From positions 142,167,136 to 142,231,135 of the forward strand of contig CM067359.1 of the NCBI GenBank assembly GCA_034401795.1: DNA of 64,000 nucleotides, in the 5' to 3' direction. How positions within the stretch are numbered: position 1 is the first letter of the stretch; each line of letters opens with the position of its first letter. Source of the DNA: Chaetoderma sp. LZ-2023a. Its lineage: Eukaryota; Mollusca; Caudofoveata; Chaetodermatida; Chaetodermatidae. The notes under the pieces were generated by a model that saw only the letters and a program-made list of their open reading frames with translations, ran no database searches and had not been told where the DNA came from. Both the position numbers and the translations under genes were made by a program. This document shows, piece after piece, positions 33,207 through 45,507 of this stretch.

Positions 33207-33612
33207 TTTTTGGTAGGTTTTTTTGGGATTTCGACTGGACTGTCTATGGACCTATGTACACTGATTCCAAGTTCATTTGCCCTTACAAACGCCTTACGGA
33301 CTACGATTCTGGACATCGATTTCAACCTGACCTCCAAAGAATTTTGGAGGGTTTTTGTGAATTTAATTGTATATTTCAGTATATATTTAATTATGGTTAT
33401 TTTTTATTTGTCGGCTTTTTGTATTGCCGTTTTGAAATTTTAATTATGTTATGGGGGTCAATGTGTCTTGATGGTGGGTTGTATGTTGTGGATGGTATTA
33501 ATAGGTATATTTGGTCAGCGAGCATACTGCTTTAAGAGCAGGTATTCTCGTAGTTTTCACTCTCGGTGAGCTGTTGTCGCTGTAGTAACCAGTCTGATAT
33601 GCAATAAAAACA

Positions 33613-36600
33613 ATGGCAGGCCCGCGCATTTCTACTATCAATTGTTCAGGCCTTGTAAGTCCGGGACGCGCTAGCATTTTTGCACGTGAAATTACCGCTT
33701 TAAAGCTGGATGTAATTCTTGTTCAAGAAACGCACGTTTTCATGCTGGATGACCGAGCCAAAATGGAAAGGATTTTGCTGAATTTTGACTGCTTTTGGTC
33801 GTTTGCTGTCGGGCGTCATTCATGTGGTGTTTCTATTTTAATTTCAAAAAATTCACAATATAAAATTGAGAAAATTCAGCACGATTGCCTTGGTCGTTTG
33901 TTGTGTATAGACGTGGAGTGGGAGAATTATCCATTGCGGATCATTTCCACGTATGCTCCCAACATTCAGGCTGAACGGAGAGAATTTTTCAATTTTGTGG
34001 CACAATACTTGGTTATAAGAAAACACATTATTTGGGGTGGAGATTTTAACTGTGTCATGGATATGGCTCTTGATAAAGTGGGTGGTTCTCGTATTCGGGG
34101 CGCCGCTGGTGCCGAAATTATTCGTATGTTCGTGCGTGATTTTCATTTGTCTGATGTTTATAGATGTTGTCATCCTCAAACTGTGTCTGTCACGTGGCGT
34201 CGGGGTGATATTTCTTGTCGACTGGACCGCATTTATGTGTCGGAAGAGTTGAAGAGAAATATTTATAAATGTGAAACTAGCCCTTGTTGTTTGTCCGACC
34301 ACTCACATGTTATCATGGCTTGCAGTCGGTTCGATGGCATTGTTTCTGGGCCGGGACGCTGGTATTTTAATAATAGTTTATTGCAAGAAGAAGCTTTTGT
34401 GAAATTTTTTAAATCATATTTGACAGATGATCTGCTTCAGTTAAATAAATTTCAAAATTTTACGGCAGAAGTTTGGGATGATTTAAAAACGGATATGAAA
34501 GATATGGTTATTAACTATTGTAGATTTAGGCGCCCGAACGTAAATAAAGATATCCGCGCTTTAAGAGAAAGGCTCGTGGCGTTAATTGAAGCAGATCTTT
34601 CCGATGACGGTGGCCAGTATACTGATCAAATTACAGCCATTAAGTCTGAAATGTACAAATTTTATATGAATCTAAACAAGGGTGCAATAGTCCGTTCTCG
34701 CGCAGAGGCAATATCATCGCAGGAGAGGGATTCCATTTATTTTCATAAATTGGAAGTTTCAAGAGCTCGGGATAAAATTATTAAAAAATTAACAAATGAT
34801 GATGATTAGGAAATTACTGATAGCAAGGAATTATTGAAATATGTCCGTCAATTCTATATAGACTTGTATTCTAAAGAACCAATTGATAATGAAATTATGA
34901 AGGAGTTTATAGCGCATTTGCCCAAAATTACAGAAACCTCTTTTAGATTATGTGAGGCACCTTTTGATAAGAATGAATTATTTGAAGCTTTGAAGGACAT
35001 GGCCGACAATAAATCGCCGGGTTTGGATGGTTTTACTAAAGAATTTTATTTAACATTTTGGGACATTTTTGGTGATATTCTAGTTCAGTTATTTAATAAT
35101 TGCCGTCAAAATAAGAGCTTAAGTGCTTCACAGAAATGTGGGCTTATTTGTCTAATTTGTAAAGACCGGCAAAATGCTCAATTAATTAAGAATTGGCGAC
35201 CAATTTCCTTGCTGCCAGTAGATACAAAAATATTTTCAAAAATGTTAACGAATCGTTTAAGTTTGGTGATGTCAGAGTTGGTTCATCCTGATCAGACGTG
35301 TTCTGTGCGGGGGAGATCGATTTCTGATAATTTACATTTGTTACGTAATATTTGTGATTACGTCACGCTAAAGGATTTACCTTTGTCTTTCATTTGCCTG
35401 GATCAAATGAAGGCGTTCGATAGGGTTGATCATAAATATCTGTTTACTTTGCTTCAAAGTTTCGGCTTTGGAGTGGAATTTATAGACATGATCAAGCTTC
35501 TATATTCTGACATCACAAGTTCGGTGTTAGTAAATGGGTTTATATCGGATGCTTTTCCGATCCAGAGATCTGTACGACAAGGATGCTCGCTATCACCTCT
35601 GCTTTATGTTTTAGCTTTAGAACCGTTTGCTATTAAAGTTAGATCTGACCCGGTGATAGAGGGAGTGAAATTACCGGGTCATCCGGGAAATGTGAAAATT
35701 TCCTTATATGCAGACGATACAACAACTTTTTGTAATTCTCCTGAAGCTGTGAAACGGCTGTTTTTTTTGTCTACTCATTTCGGTAAAGCTTCGGGGTCAA
35801 AATTAAATTTGAATAAATCAAAAGGCCTGGCTCTTGGTAAATGGAAGTCCTCTGCAGATCATGCCTTTGGTATTTCATGGCCTGATGGACCAGTTAAAAT
35901 CTTGGGCATGTTTTTCGGGAATGGTGCAACTTGGGAAACTAATTTTGCACCGATTTTTAAGAAATTTGATACTTGTTTAAATTTATGGAAATCCCATGAT
36001 TTATCTATTTTCGGTCGGGTCACGGCACTCAAAACTTATGCAGTTGCCAAATTATGGTACATTGCTTCACATGCGGGACTACATGCCCATTATGTCAAAT
36101 TATTTACGAAATGTGTGTTTTCTTATATTTGGGGTTCTCCACGATGGGAGCAAATCAAGAGAGAGGTGTTATATTTACCTACTTCTAAAGGTGGTTTGAA
36201 TATAATGGATATTGAGCTAAAATTGAAATCTTTTTACCTAGTCCATATACAGTGTGTTATCAATAACCGTGATGCTACTTGGGTTCATTTTGCGGTGTAT
36301 TGGATTGGTTTGTCTTTAAGACAGCATGATGCTAGACTGGCGTCTACTTCATTGTTACATAGTTTTGATAGATCACCTTCTTATAACAAATGTATGAAAG
36401 CGTATTTTGAATTTAGGCAGGTATATCCTGATCATGACTGGTCGAAACCAATAAGTTCTGGTGAATTTTACCACTTGTTACTCAATAAACGGTCAATTGA
36501 CCTTAGGATTGAGAAGAAATTTAGGAATATTAATTTTACAGCGTCATGGCGTAATATTAGTTCAAAGTTTTTAGACCCGTCGCTGAAGACGGTGCTCTTT

Positions 36601-37104
36601 AAATTATGTCATGATGTTCTACCAGTAGGAGAATATTTGAAGAAAATCAGTCTTGGTCGCTCCTTTGATTGTCCATTATGTCACCATCCATTAAAGACAG
36701 CTGAGCATTTATTTTATTTTTGTAAATTTGCCCAGCCTCTAATTAATATAATTAAGACATGGATAACGCAGCTCTCTTGTGGTCGAGTAACCCTGGATGC
36801 CACATTAATGAAGTTCTTCTGTTTTTCAGCTGCAGGAGGGAGCCGAGAGTGTAATGAGCTCATCATATTCCTGGCTGCTTTGGCGATAAACTCTATCTGG
36901 TGTTTTAGAGTTCCGGTTAAGCAAACTAAATTGGTAGATGTAATTGCAACAGATTTGATATGTTCCTTTTTGGCGAAATTAAAATTTCGAATTATTATTG
37001 ATAGACATAGGCTTTCCGACTCGGATTTTGAAAAATATTGGCTAAATTCAAAATTATTCTGTTCAGTTGGAACTAATAATCAACTGGTTTATACCTTTGA
37101 TTAG
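33613..37104 (+). pseudogene. LINE ORF2: EEP endonuclease + reverse transcriptase, one in-frame TAG
   Basis: ORF2 nicks target DNA and reverse-transcribes the LINE RNA there. The apurinic-type endonuclease occupies residues 1-240: N10 ('INCSGL'), E39 ('VQETH'), D144/N146 ('GGDFNCV') and the SDH triad end at 228-230. A TAG at 34807-34809 interrupts the frame, but the same frame continues to 37104 (1163 codons overall). RT blocks follow: 'NWRPISLLPVDTKIFSKML', 'SVRGRSISDNL', 'CLDQMKAFDRVDH' and 'YADD' at 35707-35718. The C-terminus has 'CPLCHHPLKTAEHLFYFC', a CCHC-type motif usual in this group. Read-through or a single substitution could account for the stop. No other defect is visible. The start ATG 33613 is in reasonable context (aacaATGG). 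Confidence 0.92.
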
Positions 37105-38809
37105 CGCCAGATGGGGCGTATGTGTGTAGGCGCCGGGTGTGCGCAGGTATGTATGTATGTGGGTATGTATATGTATATATGTATGCTTGCATACATATGT
37201 ATGTAGGGACATGCGCGTATATGTATGTATATGCGTATAGGCGCGTGTATGCGCATGTATTGCAGGCCTAAATGTAGTGCGAACACGACGTTATTCCTTT
37301 AAAATCTGGAATGCGCCTGTACTATTATAAAATACTACGTTTACTACGCCGTCCCATTATAAATTTCTCGTATCGTCAGCTACAAGCAGCCAGAGCGCGC
37401 TCAGCCAATCAGCGACCAATAATCATCTTCCTCTGTCTTATGTCAATTTCGCAGAAATTGCATTGTGTAGATCAGCGCGCGGCGTTACAGGTCTATAGCT
37501 ATATACATACATAGTGACTATTTCTGTAACGCTGGGGCCGCGCTACTACAGTTTAAACGTGAATACCGGATATCTCAATTTTACAGTAACTATACAGGGC
37601 GGGTTTGATTTGTGGGGGAGTTGACTGGAAGTTGCTGCTGCCTCGGGTGGTAGCAGTTTCCAGCTGAATTTTCTTTCAAAATGAACTGCTGAATAATGCA
37701 TTGAATTGTCAAAGTTCTGCGTGTTACATATGTTGTTGTGCTACGAGTGGGTCAGGAACATTGGTATGTGCGTCAGTGCGTGCCTGTATGTTTGTGTGAA
37801 TGTGTGGCTGCGAGCGGGCCTGTGTGTCTTCGTTCAATTAAGGTCAGAGCAAAGCAGGGATGATTTTGAGACTGGTTTGACCGTGTTGGTTGGTACAGAT
37901 GGCAGCAGTCAAATTAGTTTTAAAATATTCAGCAAGTGGATGATCGGAGGATGAATTCATCAAAGACATGCAATTTGTACACTTGATAGATTATGGTTTC
38001 ATGAGTAAGGATATGAGTGCGCGTGCGCGTGTGCGTCTGTGCGTGGGTGAGTGGTTATTGTGATTTTTGTGTATATATTTAGGTTTAAATATGGATTGTA
38101 GGGGAGATTATTATGCTTAATATAAGTTTTGTGTTTGCTTAAGTGGTCTCCCTTAAATATTTCATCTTTTGGTTTGTTATATATCATTCATTATTTTTGT
38201 ATGTACAGTGTTTTCATTATTTATTCTTTTCAAAAAAGGACATTGGCCTTTTCTGATTCATTTAGTTCGAGATGGTAAGTGGTTTTCTTGCTTTGTCTAC
38301 TTGTGGGCAGGGAGAGGTCTGTCATCGGGTTATTACCACTCGATTGACTGACTCAGTTGTTGAGCTGGCCATTTTGGTGGTGGAATCCCGGAGATAGGTT
38401 TCTTTGGGCCTGCAGGGGTACTTTCTCGGTGTACAGGGCTGTTGTGGCCAGTGTTGTTATGTAGGGGTTGGTGAGTGGGGAGGGTGTATAGATGGATTAA
38501 ATATGGGGTGGGGATTGTAAATAACGCTAAAATGGGGCTCTTTTGGGATGGGTTTTGGCCAAGAGAAGGGTTGGGGAATTATACATAGTTGTATTTTTGT
38601 GTATATGGGGATTGTGTTGATTGTTAAAATTGGGGATGGGTGGGTTTAAATGGGATATGGGGAAATGTACAGTTTTGTCTTTCAATTATTTGTTATTTAA
38701 TTATTGAGTATTTATGTTTTGTTTTCTTGTTTTTTTTAGTAAGATTTTGAAAGAAAAAGAAAGATAAATAAATAATGAAATGAATTAAAAAAAAACCCCA
38801 AAAAAACCC
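37105..38809 (+). other. LINE 3' UTR, GT-rich, with an embedded palindromic MITE
   Basis: About 1.7 kb without coding capacity. 'tatgtatgtat' repeats lie at 37140-37260 and T/G-rich sequence at 38380-38700. Fragments of palindromic family 2 lie at 37620-37698 and 37900-37936. The region ends in the A/C-rich tail at about 38786-38809. Confidence 0.75.
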
Positions 38810-38820
38810 CACTTGTATAA
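38810..38820 (+). repeat. Right target-site duplication of the LINE
   Basis: 'cacttgtataa', directly after the LINE tail and followed by DIRS gag-like sequence. Confidence 0.9.
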
Positions 38821-39240
38821 ATTCAGGTGGGGTACAGATGTTCCTCACATACAGATGGTCCATCTGAAGCCAAGGGTGCCTCCTTCCCGTCCAAACCAAC
38901 ACCACCACTCCCAGGGCAATAGACAGAAGAGAGCCCGTTCTCATGTCAACCACAACTGGTCAAGCTATGCCTCCCATTCCTCCATGGGTGGGGAAATTTG
39001 CCGCATGTACAACAATTACAAAAGGGATGTAAGCTGGCAATATGTAACTTTGCTCATGTCTGCTCTGCCCCGGGTTGTTCACAGAAGTATTCAGTCATTG
39101 ACCACAAATTCAAAAACTAGGTGTATCGGGTGGGGTGGCACACAGTTTACGCTTATCAGCATGGGACAAAGAGTTGCAAAACAATCCAGACAGAGAATTC
39201 ATTCATGTAGGCATTTGAGAAGGGTTCTATATTATTGATC
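38810..39240 (+). pseudogene. DIRS A gag-like region, right portion (fossil)
   Basis: 'FRWGTDVPHIQMVHLKPR' is the conserved block that normally ends DIRS gag-like proteins. It appears immediately right of the LINE insertion, which confirms that the LINE landed inside this gene. Confidence 0.7.
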
Positions 39241-39245
39241 AAAAT

Positions 39246-40620
39246 TCATCCACAGACCAAGTAGAAATTGACAACCATCCTTCCGCATCCATTAACAGCC
39301 CTTAATTTCAAGAAGAATCCCGCCAGATCGATGAGGAGGTGGAAAATGGTAATTATATCCCAGTCCCCACACCGCCTCTCATTGTTAGCCCTTTGGGGGT
39401 CATCCTCAAAGTGGATGGGGGGATACATATCATCCACGACTGTAGCCCGCCATCAGGGCAAGCTGTTAATGACTACATTCACGATTTAGACAAACACCCC
39501 TTTCAATCTGTGGATGATGCAGCCAAGATGGTGACAATGGGATGTTTCATGGCCAAAGTTGATTTAAAGGCTGCTTATCATTCAGTGCCAATCTCTCCAC
39601 AAAGCCAAAAGGTCATGGGTCTAAAATGGCCTTTTCCCCACAGGGTGGAATACTTCTATGATAATAAATTGCCTTTCAGGGCAAAAGCATCACCTGGGAT
39701 CTTCCATCGTTTGTCCCAGGCAGTTTGTCGTATGATGGTGCGCAGGGGGTTTGATATCGTGGCCTACTTGGCTGACTTCTTTGTCTGCGAATGGTCCTTT
39801 CGTAAGTGTTTATTGGCTATGAAAACATTGATTAGACTCCTCAGGGATCTGGGGTTTATGATTAATTGGCCAAAGGTCATTGGTCCTTCCCAGAAATTGA
39901 TTTTTCTCGGGATAGAGTTCGATATGGCATTACAGCTCTCATCTGATAGGCTAGCAGCATTGCGAGAAGAATTGGCTGTCTTCTAAAAAAACACCTTGTG
40001 TCAAAAAAGCAAATTCAATCCATAGTAGGGAAATTAAATTGGGCTGCGCAAACAGTGCACGATGGGAGTTTTCCTCCACCGTTTGTTAAATTGCCTGCAT
40101 TCCCTTAACTTGAGTCGCCACAAAACTCGCCTATCAGATGAGGTTAAGAAAGGTGGCTCTAGTTTATGTCTCTCTTTAATGGCAATACTTTGCTCCTGGA
40201 CAAGCGTCCATACTCCGCTCTTTATACCAATGCATGCACTGAGGGCGGAGTGGGATTTTTTTTTGGGGGGGGGGAGGGTTGGAGGGGGAATTGGTTTTAT
40301 GCTAACTGGAAAATAGATAACCCAGAAATTATGCCACTTCACATTAATAAGAAACATTTTTGGTGGTGTTAGCAGCGCGCAGATGGGCCGGGCCATCCAA
40401 TTTCAAGACAAAAAGATCTATTTGTATTCAGATAATAGCACAACTGTCAATTGCATTAACAAAGGTTCTTCCAGAAATCCTGTCATAATGAAAGCTCTCT
40501 GCCTGCTATAATTTTCACATTACAGCTTGTCACATTCCAGGTAACAATAATGATATTGCAGATAGCATCTCTAGATTTCATGAGGAGGCTTTCAAAAAGA
40601 CAATAAATTATTATGGTTAC
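39246..40620 (+). pseudogene. DIRS A reverse transcriptase and RNase H (fossil)
   Basis: RT blocks are visible: 'LGVILKVDGGIHIIHDCSPP', 'FMAKVDLKAAYHSVPISPQ' and 'PFRAKASPGIFHRLSQAVCR', followed by 'LGFMINWPKVIGPSQKLIFL'. An RNase H-like stretch follows, recognisable by 'SALYTNACTEGG' and 'IYLYSDNSTT'-like codons near 40410-40450. The region is broken at several points. Confidence 0.8.
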
Positions 40621-40676
40621 TCACCTGGGTTTTTTTTCAGAACTGACTTCTCACATGTCAACTCACTCTCTTCTGT

Positions 40677-41870
40677 TTGTTTTGTCCAGGTTTATCCCTC
40701 CTCCAGAACCTGGACAGCCCTGTATCCACTTTCAGCCAGAATGCATTCGCTCCCTCTACTAGAACTTACCTGCAATATCTTAAGGCCTATGACGAGTTCT
40801 GCAAGGACCTAAATATCAAGTGGGTGCCCATCTCAGCCAAGAACCTAGCTAGTTACATAGCTTTCTTCTCAAAGACTTATAGCTCCATTCGGAACTACCT
40901 ATCTGTAGTTAGATTGACCCATCTGGAAGCAGAGTATAATAATCCTTTGCAATCGCACTACTTTCTCGCTGTCATCAAGGGCGCCAGAAGGGTTCTTGGG
41001 GATGTCGTCTCTCCTAAGCTTCCTATCACACCATCTAACCTCCTAAAAATCATGTCCACACTGGATCTCTCGTCCTCCAAAGATATCACTTTTGGGCTGC
41101 TTGTCTGGTAGGCTGCTTCTCCTTCCTGCCTAAGTCCCCCTTAATCATCCAATCTCCTGCATGTTTTAATCCGCTCACTCACCTGTCTAGAGCGTTAGTC
41201 TCTTTTCTGGACTCAGGTAGCCATCCTCAAGGTTTTGTGCACAAAAACCATTCAATTTCAACAACGCACTCTCCAGATTCCACTGCCCCGTATTAGGGGA
41301 TCAGCTCTATTGCCAACACAGGCCCTCATTCTATCCTTTAGGATGGCTCTGGTGGAATCTAGTGTGCTCACTCACCTGTCTAGAGCATTAGTCTCTTTTC
41401 TGGACTCAGGAGCCATCCTCAAGGTTTTGTGCACAAAAACCATTCAATTTCGACAACGCACCGCCCAGATTCCTCTGCTCCATATTAGTGGTTCAGCTCT
41501 ATGCCCAACACAGGCCCGTATTCTATCCTTTAGGATGGCTCCGGTGGAATCTAGTGTCAGCCCCCTCTTCATGTACCGTTCATCCTCAGGTGTAGTCCCT
41601 TTATCATACCCACAATTCTTATCACATCTAAAACTTTTGCTTCAGTAAGCCAGGATTCTGCCGCAAGACTATGCGGGACATAGACTGCATCAAGGGGGCG
41701 CCACATTTGCTAAGATTAGAATGTGGCCTACCATCTGAACTCATCCAGTCACAGGGCGATTGGCGCAGTAATGCATACCAGGGTTACTTGGAGCACTCTT
41801 TATCCATGAGAGGTGAAGTTGCTGCCACCCTAGCAAGAAATATTCAATCTCTTGCACAGTAGATGAGGTG
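40677..41870 (+). pseudogene. DIRS A tyrosine recombinase (fossil)
   Basis: The core-binding domain is seen in 'FAPSTRTYLQYLKAYDEFCK' and 'ISAKNLASYIAFFSKTYSSI'. The catalytic C-terminal part is recognisable from 'LPSELIQSQGDWRSNAYQGY', the region around the last catalytic residues of the family. DIRS elements use this enzyme in place of an integrase. It is broken, with a few breaks. Confidence 0.8.
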
Positions 41871-44862
41871 TGGCTGGCAATCCCAGTCACAGGTCATCTA
41901 GTGAGTAAGGAATTGGTTCTCCATGTTTCATTGGTTAGCGTGGCATCCTCTGCTCACATGCCTTGCGGCGCTATATTACCGTTACCAGACTACTCTCGTT
42001 TTGTTTGTTTATTTCAGGTGCGTTCATCACACCTGGAACACTCCCAGCGACCATGAGACGGTCCTGCACAGTGTGTCGGCAGATTCCAGATGGCCATTTA
42101 CTATCCACCCACACCAGCGGTTTCTCTGTCGGAAGTTTCTTATTCAACTTCGGGAAGGAATAGATGGGCAGTCGTGCGATGTGTTGTACACTGTGTTATG
42201 TGTCTTAGCCACTGGTGATCTTTCACTCAGCTGGTTTGTTCGGCTGTCACATACCAATCGACGTCAGGTACCTGGTACATGGTGGGTGGTGTAGCAGCTA
42301 GTCAGGGTGACATCGCTGGATGTGTGACAGACAAGCAGACTCCCTGAGATAAGTGGTGATGAGAGCTGTGCATTTCTGGAAATACATCTCATTTCAGTCG
42401 TTTTTCGACGGCGTCTGTAGGAAGCGCTGGTACATCCCATCTTCAACGGATAGGAAGGAGTCGACTTTGGAATCCATGTTCTCGCTAGACCACACTCGCA
42501 CGCACACACTGTACATATTGTACATACATCCGGTTTTGTTAAAATTGAACAATCACTTCGATTTATGATTAGCAACATCATGAGGGGTGTTCGATACACA
42601 TTAACATACCCCAAAAACACTTGTAAATCTATATAGCAACCTCGATGTAGAGCCACCAGGCTCATTATTGTACTCTATGGCAGTTTCTGGCCATAGCCTG
42701 TGATAACAAACAGATTCACCCAGACACATAGGATTGACGTTAACATTTATCGTGATATGACAGTGTTCAGAACAATGAGTCAGATATTTACGTATATGTT
42801 AATAACTGTAGGCTTAGGACATGCTCCAGCAGAGACTCACAATGTGCACCCTGCAGCGTAGTTAGTGCATCAGAACAGTGACTTGATTTTGGTTACATGA
42901 CTCTGTTAACCAGACTTAGGGACTATAAGAGTTGGTCTAAAAAACCAATGTGTATCCTGATTTATCAGGTATCTTGAACTATCTTCTGTAACAGACTTAT
43001 TGCATGCGCTCTGAACACTTGATAGACTTTAGGCCAACCCAGATGGAGCGACACTCGGTGACTCATAGGATCTAATAAAAGAACAGTTAAACAGATTGTG
43101 TAAAATAATATCTATATATTCTGTGACAGAGACTCACTGCGTGCTTTCTGCACACACTGCTGATAAACTGTGTATAGACTTCTCCTCGGTCACTGGATAG
43201 GGTTGGAATCAGGGGGGGGGGGGGCATTTTTCTCCCATCCACCGAGTGTCATCAGCAATTTTCAGCTCGTGCTGCAGCTGCGCTCAAAAACAATAATATT
43301 AAAGTTGACTGGTCTATCAGGGACAACAATCTTCTCAACACTTGCAGCTTTTGTTATCCAATATCACACCAGACACCTTACTGTCTCCAGCATACAGTGA
43401 GGCTAGAATCTAAAAATAGATTGAAAATGGAACACATTTTCATGCTAGAAAATCTTACCATTTTACGCCTATACTTAATATATACCTTATATCATTCATT
43501 GCAGGAGTGAAATTATTAATTGGGACTGCCTAAATATTGCACAGTTTAATAAACATTGTTTATTTCATCAAAATTAATCCAAATTTTGACATAAAATGTC
43601 GTCGAAAAAAACTAGAAATCATGTGATTTATCAGCTTCTGCGTATTGTCTCCCTTTGTAGGACGAGCTTAGGTCGTTACCGTACTCGAGTAGGGTGAAGA
43701 CACTAGTATTAGTACCCGGGTAGAGATTTGCTCAATCTCCATATACATGTATAGGATGAGAGCTTCGAGTAGCTTTGTGAGTGATGGCATAAACTCGTAC
43801 TATCATGGAAGCCTGATTAATACTCGGCAGAATCATCTGCATTTTACAGACCTAATATACTGGACTCGGGAGCTCGGAATGTACTATATATATATAATCA
43901 TTACGTGATGGTAACCGAGTATTATACATTCAATCCGATCTGCATATTTGGTACCCATTAAAATAGTTTTTTCTGTTGGTTTTTGTATCATACAAGGAAG
44001 TGATGTACAGGGTATGAAATAACGGTCGGACATCGGTCATGTCCGATCAAATCCGGATGGGTAAAAAAATGTTACTGAACATGAATTTTGGGGAAACTTT
44101 GCTAATTTTGGAAAAAGAGAACAAGTGAACAATGTTGGTATCACACTCAAATACGATAGATCGATCGAGCGCGCGTTTGTGCGTCATTTGCACATTTCTA
44201 AGTGAAAACGATATTCATCTTGGTTACCAGTATTCGTGATCTGTCAAAACGCGTCATACCGGCAAATTCATCCTAGAGGGTGGTCTTACAATAGCTAATT
44301 GTCCCGGGAATAGTGTAAACCTTTTATACTGGCGAATTTTCTGATTTCTAATGAGGGATATAGACCGTGAGTGACTTGAAAATTAAGTCATACGGCGAAT
44401 AAATGACAGATAAAATTGCATAGAACATCTGATAAATGATACCACTCAAAATCATGTCATTTCGCTAGTCTGAAAATGATCGAGTCGATGCAAAATTAGC
44501 AATGGCGGATCTACAAAATCGGCCACTGCGCACGAGTTAGTGATGTGTTCTTACACACCTTCTGTCATGAGAAGAGAATTTGGTCTCGCAATTTCATTGG
44601 TTGTTGGACATAATTATATCTAGAAAATCCAATGACATTACGTGAGAGATTTTCACAGAAGTTTGAAACGCGTTCTTTCACGCCTTCGATACTGAAGAAG
44701 CTAATTCTTCCTCGCGATTTCCTTGGTAGCTGTATATAGAAAACCAATGAAATAGCGGGCCAGTTTTCTCACAATAGAAGTGAAGAAAGCAAGTTCATAA
44801 ATAATCGCACTGTAGAAGACACTTGACAACACGCGCGTTACCATTATATTCGCGTTCTACAA
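41871..44862. other. No gene recognised
   Basis: Small ORFs only. The first 400 bases may be the 3' non-coding end of DIRS A. A G-run lies at 43212-43224. Two related ~130-base segments lie at about 44560-44640 and 44687-44765 ('tcgcaatttcattggttg' against 'tcgcgatttccttggtag'). Confidence 0.5.
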
Positions 44863-45095
44863 TTAACCATTTAATGGTCAAATTTGTCTAAAAATTTTAA
44901 TTAAAAATAGTTAATGGCCATTTGCAGGTCAAGAGATTATTTTTGAAAATTTACCATGTGAATGACTGTCTCAGTTACTGAATAAGCCATTTCAATGGAA
45001 ATTTTCAAAAATAATCTCTTGACCTGCAAGTGAACATTTATCAGGAAAACTATCACAAGCCTTTTTTGACTAATGTGTTCTAAAGTGAAATTTAA
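44863..45095. repeat. Palindromic MITE family 1, copy
   Basis: TTAA at 44863 leads into 'ccatttaatggtc'. The arms 'gcaggtcaagagattatttt' (44924) and 'aataatctcttgacctgc' (45011-45028) are near-perfect reverse complements around a ~65-base centre. Confidence 0.8.
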
Positions 45096-45507
45096 AAAAA
45101 ATTTAATTGTACATGACTGTGACAGCAGTTGATGTGTTGCTAAAATGGCATCTGAGCGAAAAGTGCCCAAAGGGGCAACCCTTTCTAAATGGAGGACCGA
45201 GTATAAGTGGTTATGTCCTCATTTTCTGGGTCCTACAGTTGACTATGAAATTGTTCTATCTTTATGCATTTTCTCCTGAAAATGTCTTAGTCTATTTGAC
45301 TTTTTCAGGACAAAATGGGTAAAAAATAGAACAATTTCACAGCCAACCGAAAACCTATATTTTTCTCCAGAAATGCAGGAGATGGCCTCTGAGAGCATCT
45401 AGATTTACAAATTTTGACCCCCCGTCAGGTTAGTCAACTTCCGCTTTTTTGTCAGATCAAATTGACTCTCCTTATTTCAGACCCTGGATGTAATTTGGAT
45501 GTATTTT

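Larger units (their letters stand above)
31670..38809 (+). mobile_element. Full-length L1/Tx1-type LINE (7.14 kb)
   Basis: A 171-base 5' UTR, ORF1 (31841-33206), a 406-base spacer, ORF2 (33613-37104) and a 1.7-kb 3' UTR are bounded by an 11-bp target-site duplication (CACTTGTATAA at 31659 and 38810). The 3' tail is 'aaaaaaaaaccccaaaaaaa' plus cccc, two A-run/C4 units. There is no 5' truncation, one frame change in ORF1 and one in-frame stop in ORF2. This suggests a recent insertion. The RT 'SVRGRSISDNL' block and the EEP-type endonuclease place it in the L1/Tx1 group. Confidence 0.92.
30880..41870 (+). mobile_element. DIRS-type tyrosine-recombinase retroelement A (fossil), invaded by a LINE
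   Basis: The order is gag-like, RT, RNase H and tyrosine recombinase, typical of DIRS elements. The 7.1-kb L1/Tx1 LINE sits in the gag-like part, so the DIRS sequence itself is about 3.85 kb. The element is clearly broken, with perhaps six or more breaks. Terminal inverted repeats and the internal complementary region were not identified. The order of events is clear: DIRS A first, LINE second. Confidence 0.85.

Noticed and set aside
33210-33535. Short ORFs between LINE ORF1 and ORF2
   Set aside because: Hydrophobic, AT-driven reading in the inter-ORF spacer, with no family features.
41923-42294. 123-codon ORF after DIRS A
   Set aside because: No domain or supporting signals beyond a possible splice acceptor. 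Probably 3' non-coding sequence of the element.
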